From Candidatus Glassiibacteriota bacterium (lineage in GTDB: Bacteria > Gemmatimonadota > Glassbacteria > GWA2-58-10): 9,932 nucleotides of DNA. The notes beneath the pieces were generated by a model, which saw only the letters and a program-made list of their open reading frames with translations, did no database searches and was not told where the DNA came from. The first letter of the stretch is position 1. Every line of letters starts with the position of its first letter. The stretch is taken from contig JAFGTO010000165.1 in assembly GCA_016934095.1 (NCBI GenBank), positions 1-9,932 on the forward strand, given 5' to 3'. The translations under genes and the position numbers were made by a program. This document shows positions 6,218 to 9,932 of this stretch, in pieces.

Positions 6218-7042
6218 GTGAACCTTCTTCTCAGGTCTCTTGTCGCCGCTGTGGGCATACCGGCCATCTATTTCCTCGCCCGGTGGGGATCCTGGTATTT
6301 CGTGGTCTTTGTCGCCGCGCAGTCCGCCCTTGCCGCACATGAGTTTTTCCGTATCGCACAAAGCAAGGGCCTCAGGCCGCTGGCCTGGATCGGGACCCCG
6401 GCGGCCGGCCTGCTGCCGGTGAGCGCCTTTATCTGGCTGAGCCTGCAACGGCCCGGCTGGTTCCTCGCGGCGGGGTTCGCTGCAGTGGCCCTGGTTTGCC
6501 TGGCCGCCCTGTTCCGGGAAAATGCGACCGACCAGGCGCTGGCGGGAATGTCCGCAACGGTTTTCGGCATTATTTATCTCGGTGGATTTCTTTCCCTGCA
6601 GGTAGTCCTCCGCCACGACCCGCGCTTTTCGGACCTTGAGGGTTTCTGCTGGGTTTTTCTGACTTACCTGCTTACCTGGAGTGTGGATGTGGGCAGCTAC
6701 CTGTTCGGCAGCCTTTTCGGCAGGCATAAGCTCTGTCCGCGGCTGAGCCCGGGTAAGACTATAGAGGGGTTTATCGGCGGCATGCTGCTGGTGGTTGCGG
6801 TCTCTTACTTAGCGGGTTCCCGGTTGATGGAGCTTTTTGACAGCTCCGGAGCGCTTGCTTTCGGGTTGCTGGTCGGGCTGGCTGCGCCGGCCGGCGACCT
6901 GGTCGAGTCGCTTTTCAAGCGGGATGCGGGCCTGAAAGATTCCTCCGGCCTGATCCCCGGACACGGCGGAGTGCTGGACCGTTTCGACAGCCTGGTCCTG
7001 ACCCTGCCTGCGGCGGTCGTATTCCGCGCATTGATTGGCTGA
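6218..7042 (+). CDS. cdsA: Phosphatidate cytidylyltransferase (CDP-diacylglycerol synthase)
   Basis: CdsA is an inner-membrane enzyme that joins phosphatidic acid and CTP to make CDP-diacylglycerol, the precursor of all major phospholipids. The 274 residues contain several hydrophobic spans consistent with a polytopic protein of about 7-8 helices. Conserved parts are SVDVGSYLFGSLFG (155-168), the SPGKTIEG loop (177-184) and the full family signature in 231-257: S-LFKRD, then LKDSSGLIPGHGGVLDRFD. The start is a GTG at 6218, chosen because GCGGAGG (6204-6210) lies 7 nt upstream. It follows uppS after 29 nt and precedes dxr by 109 nt, the common uppS-cdsA-dxr-rseP order. Confidence 0.96.
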   Translation: MNLLLRSLVAAVGIPAIYFLARWGSWYFVVFVAAQSALAAHEFFRIAQSKGLRPLAWIGTPAAGLLPVSAFIWLSLQRPGWFLAAGFAAVALVCLAALFRENATDQALAGMSATVFGIIYLGGFLSLQVVLRHDPRFSDLEGFCWVFLTYLLTWSVDVGSYLFGSLFGRHKLCPRLSPGKTIEGFIGGMLLVVAVSYLAGSRLMELFDSSGALAFGLLVGLAAPAGDLVESLFKRDAGLKDSSGLIPGHGGVLDRFDSLVLTLPAAVVFRALIG

Positions 7043-7151
7043 GAAACCCTCAGGGCCCGGGCAGCGCCCGCAGGCGCAGCCCGGCCGTCCCTTCGGAGAA
7101 GGTTCCCGGATCGGAGACACCGGGGAAAAGAAACTCGCCGCCTGTTAAAAA
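7043..7151 (+). other. GC-rich spacer with small hairpins before dxr
   Basis: This is the longest gap inside the uppS-rseP operon (109 nt). It contains CGGGC-AGC-GCCCG (7058-7070) and CCTTC-GGA-GAAGG (7090-7102), both 5-bp stems with 3-nt loops. No T-run follows either, and no promoter or open reading frame with a convincing ribosome site is seen. The dxr start lacks a clear Shine-Dalgarno, so structure here might affect its translation; this is inference. Confidence 0.35.
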
Positions 7152-8303
7152 ATGTTGAAGAAAGTCTGCATACTCGGCGCTACCGGCTCAATCGGGGAGA
7201 GCTGCCTGTCGGTTATCGACAGCCTGCGGGACCGTTTCACAGTCTGTGCGCTGTCGGCCTGTAAAAAGGCCGAAAAGCTGCTGGCCGCGGCCCGCGCCTG
7301 CGGGGCCGGGCATATCTGCCTGGCCCAGGCGGATGCGCTGGAGGGGATCGACCCCGGCCGTCTGGACGGCCTGGAACTGCACCTGGGCCGAGAAGCCCTG
7401 AGCGAGCTGGCCGCTCTCGCAGAAGTTGACATCGTGGTCAACGCCCTGGTCGGAGGGGTGGGGCTGGCTCCCTCGCTGAGGGCCCTGGAAGAGGGCAAGC
7501 GCCTGGCACTGGCCAACAAGGAGTCCCTGGTCATGGCCGGGCCCCGGCTGCTGGGCCTGGCGGCCAGCAGCCGGACAGCGCAGATCATCCCGGTGGACAG
7601 CGAACACAGCGCCCTTTTCCAACTGGTCAAGGACCAGCCGGAAAAGACCCTGGAAAAGGTTATCATAACCGCTTCCGGCGGGCCTTTCCGCGGCTACGGC
7701 CGGAAGCGCCTGGAGACTGTCTCGTTCAGCGACAGCCTGAACCATCCAACCTGGTCGATGGGGCCGAAAATCACCGTGGATTCGGCCACCCTGGCCAACA
7801 AGGGGCTGGAGGTCATAGAAGCGCACTTTCTCTTCGGTCTGGGGTACGAAAATATCGAGGTGCTGGTGCATCCGCAGTCGATCGTGCACGGCATGGCTGT
7901 GTTCAACGACGGGACGGTGCTGGGTCATATGGGAGTACCGGACATGCGCATTCCCATCCAGTACGCCCTGACTTACCCGGAGCGTCTGGTCGGCAGCGTG
8001 CCCGCCCCGGATTTCGCCGCGATCGGCAGCCTCACTTTCGAGCCGGTGGACCGGGAGAGCTTCCCCTGCCTGGGTCTGGCCTACGAGGCCGGCATGCAGG
8101 CCGGGGTGGCCACAGCAGTTTACAATGCAGCCAATGAAGTTGCGGTCGAGAGGTTTTCCCGGGAAGAAATCCGCTTCACCCGGATAGCCGACATCATCGA
8201 GAAGACTCTGGCGGCGGCGGAAAAGATTGACGACCCGTCGCTGGAACAAATCCTGCAAGCCGACAAGTGGGCCCGCGATTTCGCCGGGCGGCTGGGTGCC
8301 TGA
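7152..8303 (+). CDS. dxr: 1-deoxy-D-xylulose 5-phosphate reductoisomerase
   Basis: Dxr uses NADPH and a divalent metal to rearrange and reduce DXP to MEP, the committed step of the non-mevalonate isoprenoid pathway. The NADPH-binding loop is GATGSIG (residues 9-15). NKESLVMAG lies at 122-130. The metal ligands are Asp149 and Glu151 in PVDSEHSALF (147-156) and Glu220 in VDSATLANKGLE (209-220). Substrate-contact regions are ASGGPF (174-179) and the flexible loop HPTWSMGPK (198-206); VHPQSIVHGM is at 239-248. The 383 residues are near the usual 385-400. The ATG at 7152 gives the correct N-terminus but has only an A-rich leader and no clear Shine-Dalgarno. All active-site residues I can place are present. 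Its product feeds the pathway that supplies UppS. Confidence 0.97.
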   Translation: MLKKVCILGATGSIGESCLSVIDSLRDRFTVCALSACKKAEKLLAAARACGAGHICLAQADALEGIDPGRLDGLELHLGREALSELAALAEVDIVVNALVGGVGLAPSLRALEEGKRLALANKESLVMAGPRLLGLAASSRTAQIIPVDSEHSALFQLVKDQPEKTLEKVIITASGGPFRGYGRKRLETVSFSDSLNHPTWSMGPKITVDSATLANKGLEVIEAHFLFGLGYENIEVLVHPQSIVHGMAVFNDGTVLGHMGVPDMRIPIQYALTYPERLVGSVPAPDFAAIGSLTFEPVDRESFPCLGLAYEAGMQAGVATAVYNAANEVAVERFSREEIRFTRIADIIEKTLAAAEKIDDPSLEQILQADKWARDFAGRLGA

Positions 8304-8345
8304 GCGAATGCTTACCGCTTTTCGGCAGGATCTAAAGGGGAAATT

Positions 8346-9719
8346 ATGATATATACAATCCTGGTGGCTCTTCTGGTACTGGGTGTCCTGATCTTTTTCC
8401 ATGAGTTGGGCCATTTTCTGGCAGCCAAGCTGGTGGGTATCCAGGTGCTGCGTTTTTCCATCGGCCTGGGCAAACCGCTGCTGGCTTACCGCTGGGGCGA
8501 GACCGAGTACGCACTTGCGGCCATTCCTTTCGGCGGTTATGTAAAAATGGCAGGTGATGATCCTGTGGAAAGCCTGGAGGGGCAGACCCCGGACCTGGAA
8601 AAATCTACCGACCCTAAGCGCCATTTTGACAGGAAAAGCATCTGGGCGCGCTCCCTGGTGATTTTCGCCGGGCCCTTGATGAATTTCGTGCTGGCCGCGG
8701 TGCTCTACATCGGCATTTTCTACTTCCAGGGGGCCGACACCATCGGCACGGTGGTGATAGATTCAGTCAACCAGGAGCTGGCCCTGCCGGGAATGGAAAA
8801 AATCGTACCCGGATCGAAAGTCCTCTCCATCAACGGAACGGAGCCCGAAAATTGGAACGACATACGGGAAAGTTGCCTGCACCCCGAGGCTTCAGTAGTT
8901 CAAATGCTGCTTTGGGACAAAAAAGAGGACCGGCGCTACGCGCTGTCTTTTTCGGTTCCTGATGACTCCACCCGCCAGCGCCTGGCCTATGCCCTGAACC
9001 CACTGATAGAATCCAGGGTGGGCGAGGTGATTGTCGACAAGCCTGCCTACCGGGCCGGGATCCAGACCGGCGACCTTTTCCTAAGGATAAACGACCAGGA
9101 CATCAAGAACTGGGACGAATTGACCGAGATAATCCATCAGAACCCGGGAGATACCGTTTCGATACTGCTGGAAAGGGGCTCGGAGCGGATAGAAGTCGAA
9201 GTCGTGCCCGAGAGCGTGGTCAGTCCCCAGCCGGACAGGACTTTTAAAACCGTCGGCAAGATCGGGATTGGACCACCCAGGATGGTGCGGATCAACCTAA
9301 CTTTTGTCCAGTCGGTAACAGGGGGCGTGGGGAATACGATTTTCTACACGGATTTAGTTCTCAGGAGCCTGCCGCACTTCCTGGTGGAATTGATATCCGG
9401 CAGAATGTCTTTTCGCCAGGCCAGGGATGCCCTGGGCGGCCCGATAATGATCGGCAAGATGGTCGGCGAAGCCGCTCGCGGCGGCTGGCTGTTTAATTTA
9501 ATGGCCTTTGTCAGCCTGAACCTGGCGCTGCTTAACCTGCTGCCGATTCCCGTGCTCGACGGAGGGCACCTGCTGTTTATCTTGATCGAGGTCATCCGCT
9601 TTGGCAAGCCGCTTTCTCCCGAGATGCGGGTCCGCTGGATGCAGGTGGGTATGGTCATTATCTTCACTTTGATGATTTACGTGGTATTCAATGATTTGAG
9701 CAGGATCTTCAGTCCCTGA
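8346..9719 (+). CDS. rseP: Site-2 intramembrane zinc metalloprotease RseP
   Basis: RseP-type proteases cut transmembrane segments in the inner membrane, typically anti-sigma factors in envelope-stress signalling and leftover signal peptides. The zinc motif HELGH is at residues 19-23 in the first membrane helix. IPFGGYVKMAGD (60-71) and FAGPLMNF (107-114) are conserved family segments. Two PDZ domains seem present, about 135-205 and 218-290; the first is divergent, while the second has the clearer AGIQTGDLFLRIN core. The second active-site motif NLLPIPVLDGGH (397-408) supplies Asp405 as third zinc ligand. The length of 457 aa is close to the E. coli 450. The ATG follows AAAGGGGA closely. It lies 42 nt after dxr and is the last gene before the terminator. 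Its substrate is not encoded in the window. Confidence 0.96.
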   Translation: MIYTILVALLVLGVLIFFHELGHFLAAKLVGIQVLRFSIGLGKPLLAYRWGETEYALAAIPFGGYVKMAGDDPVESLEGQTPDLEKSTDPKRHFDRKSIWARSLVIFAGPLMNFVLAAVLYIGIFYFQGADTIGTVVIDSVNQELALPGMEKIVPGSKVLSINGTEPENWNDIRESCLHPEASVVQMLLWDKKEDRRYALSFSVPDDSTRQRLAYALNPLIESRVGEVIVDKPAYRAGIQTGDLFLRINDQDIKNWDELTEIIHQNPGDTVSILLERGSERIEVEVVPESVVSPQPDRTFKTVGKIGIGPPRMVRINLTFVQSVTGGVGNTIFYTDLVLRSLPHFLVELISGRMSFRQARDALGGPIMIGKMVGEAARGGWLFNLMAFVSLNLALLNLLPIPVLDGGHLLFILIEVIRFGKPLSPEMRVRWMQVGMVIIFTLMIYVVFNDLSRIFSP

Positions 9720-9783
9720 GCGGATTAGAGCACTATTATAGCGGGCGGCACCGGGGAAGCGTTTCTTCTTGTACATCGGTTTT

Positions 9784-9802
9784 GCAGGGCCTAGGCGCCT
9801 GC
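9784..9802. repeat. Imperfect hairpin upstream of the terminator
   Basis: GCAGGGCC at 9784-9791 pairs with GGCGCCTGC at 9794-9802 with one bulged G and a 2-base turn. It is followed by CATA and seven A residues that lead into the terminator hairpin. There is no T-run, so its role is unknown; it may only add structure to the rseP 3' end. Confidence 0.35.
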
Positions 9803-9805
9803 CAT

Positions 9806-9842
9806 AAAAAAAGCCTGCGGAATCTTGAATTCCGCAGGCTTT
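9806..9842. terminator. Intrinsic terminator after rseP, possibly bidirectional
   Basis: A perfect 13-bp stem joins 9810-9822 to 9830-9842 around a 7-nt loop. On the + strand it is followed by only TTT (part of the stem) and then CGGATTA, a weak tail. On the minus strand the same hairpin is followed by seven T residues (the complement of 9806-9812), a stronger intrinsic terminator. It probably ends the uppS-rseP transcript and may also stop a converging minus-strand transcript from beyond the window. It also appears to be the landing site of the intron that starts at 9850. Confidence 0.8.
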
Positions 9843-9849
9843 CGGATTA

Positions 9850-9932
9850 GTGCGCCCGGCAGGGCGCACCCACTTGGAGGTTAAAGTCCTTTACAGGCCC
9901 GACAGGGGGAACTGTTAGCCGGACGGCAAGGG
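9850..9932 (+). mobile_element. Group II intron, 5' end (class C-like), cut by window end
   Basis: The segment opens with the group II 5' consensus GTGYG, here GTGCG. GTGCGCCC (9850-9857) and GGGCGCAC (9862-9869) form a perfect 8-bp hairpin with a GGCA loop. A small GGA...TCC element follows (9876-9889), then ACAG (9893-9896) which can pair with CTGT (9912-9915), then GTTAGCC (9914-9920) and GGCAAGGG (9925-9932). From memory, these landmarks and their order match domain I of the Oceanobacillus iheyensis group IIC intron, which begins GUGUGCCCGGCA and also has GUUAGCC and GCAAGGG. The position 7 bases after an intrinsic-terminator stem, on the matching strand, is the known preference of class C introns. 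Domains II-VI and any reverse transcriptase/maturase gene are outside the window, so activity cannot be judged. Confidence 0.85.

Noticed and set aside
7188..8624. Long open frame of 478 codons on the minus strand across dxr and rseP
   Set aside because: It is antisense to two certain genes, its protein is rich in Gln, His, Arg and Gly with no family motif, and long antisense frames are expected in GC-rich codon-biased genes.
9734..9739. TATTAT after rseP as a promoter -10 element
   Set aside because: No -35-like sequence lies at normal spacing and no gene follows before the terminator hairpin.

Overview
The window is about 9.9 kb of GC-rich bacterial chromosome. Every recognisable gene lies on the + strand. 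The organism looks like a Gram-negative bacterium: a gene for an outer-membrane beta-barrel protein opens the window, and the lipid and envelope genes fit a double-membrane cell. Good Shine-Dalgarno sequences precede most genes, which argues against typical Bacteroidota. The OMPP1/PorV-like barrel and the gene order hint at a deep FCB-type lineage (Gemmatimonadota, Zixibacteria or similar), but this is inference and the sequence does not settle it.

Region 1 (1-1048) is the 3' part of an outer-membrane protein gene whose start lies outside the window. Region 2 (about 1069-5281) is a translation operon. An AT-rich promoter region leads into rplM (L13), rpsI (S9), rpsB (S2 with a long extra C-terminal tail), tsf (a short EF-Ts), pyrH (UMP kinase) and frr (ribosome recycling factor). 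It ends at a clear intrinsic terminator. Inverted repeats sit in the rpsI-rpsB, rpsB-tsf and tsf-pyrH spacers. The last is followed by a U-rich run and may be a partial terminator that separates ribosomal-protein output from pyrH-frr.

Region 3 (about 5326-9842) is an envelope and isoprenoid operon: uppS (undecaprenyl diphosphate synthase), cdsA (CDP-diacylglycerol synthase), dxr (the committed MEP-pathway enzyme) and rseP (site-2 intramembrane protease). Dxr supplies isoprenoid precursor and UppS turns isoprenoid units into the carrier lipid for cell wall and O-antigen. CdsA activates phosphatidate for phospholipids, and RseP handles envelope-stress proteolysis. Upstream of uppS is a promoter-like sequence with the same layout as one upstream of rplM. 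After rseP comes a perfect 13-bp terminator hairpin whose longer T-run is on the minus strand.

Region 4 (9850-9932, cut by the window end) is the most notable part. Seven bases past that hairpin the sequence changes into what I read as the 5' end of a group II intron of bacterial class C. It starts with GTGCG, has a perfect 8-bp first hairpin with a GGCA loop, and then shows conserved domain I landmarks. Class C introns are known to insert just downstream of intrinsic terminators, so position and sequence agree. The rest of the ribozyme, and any reverse transcriptase/maturase gene, lies beyond the window.

No tRNA, rRNA, CRISPR array or insertion sequence was seen. The longest gap without a gene is the 213 bases after rseP.
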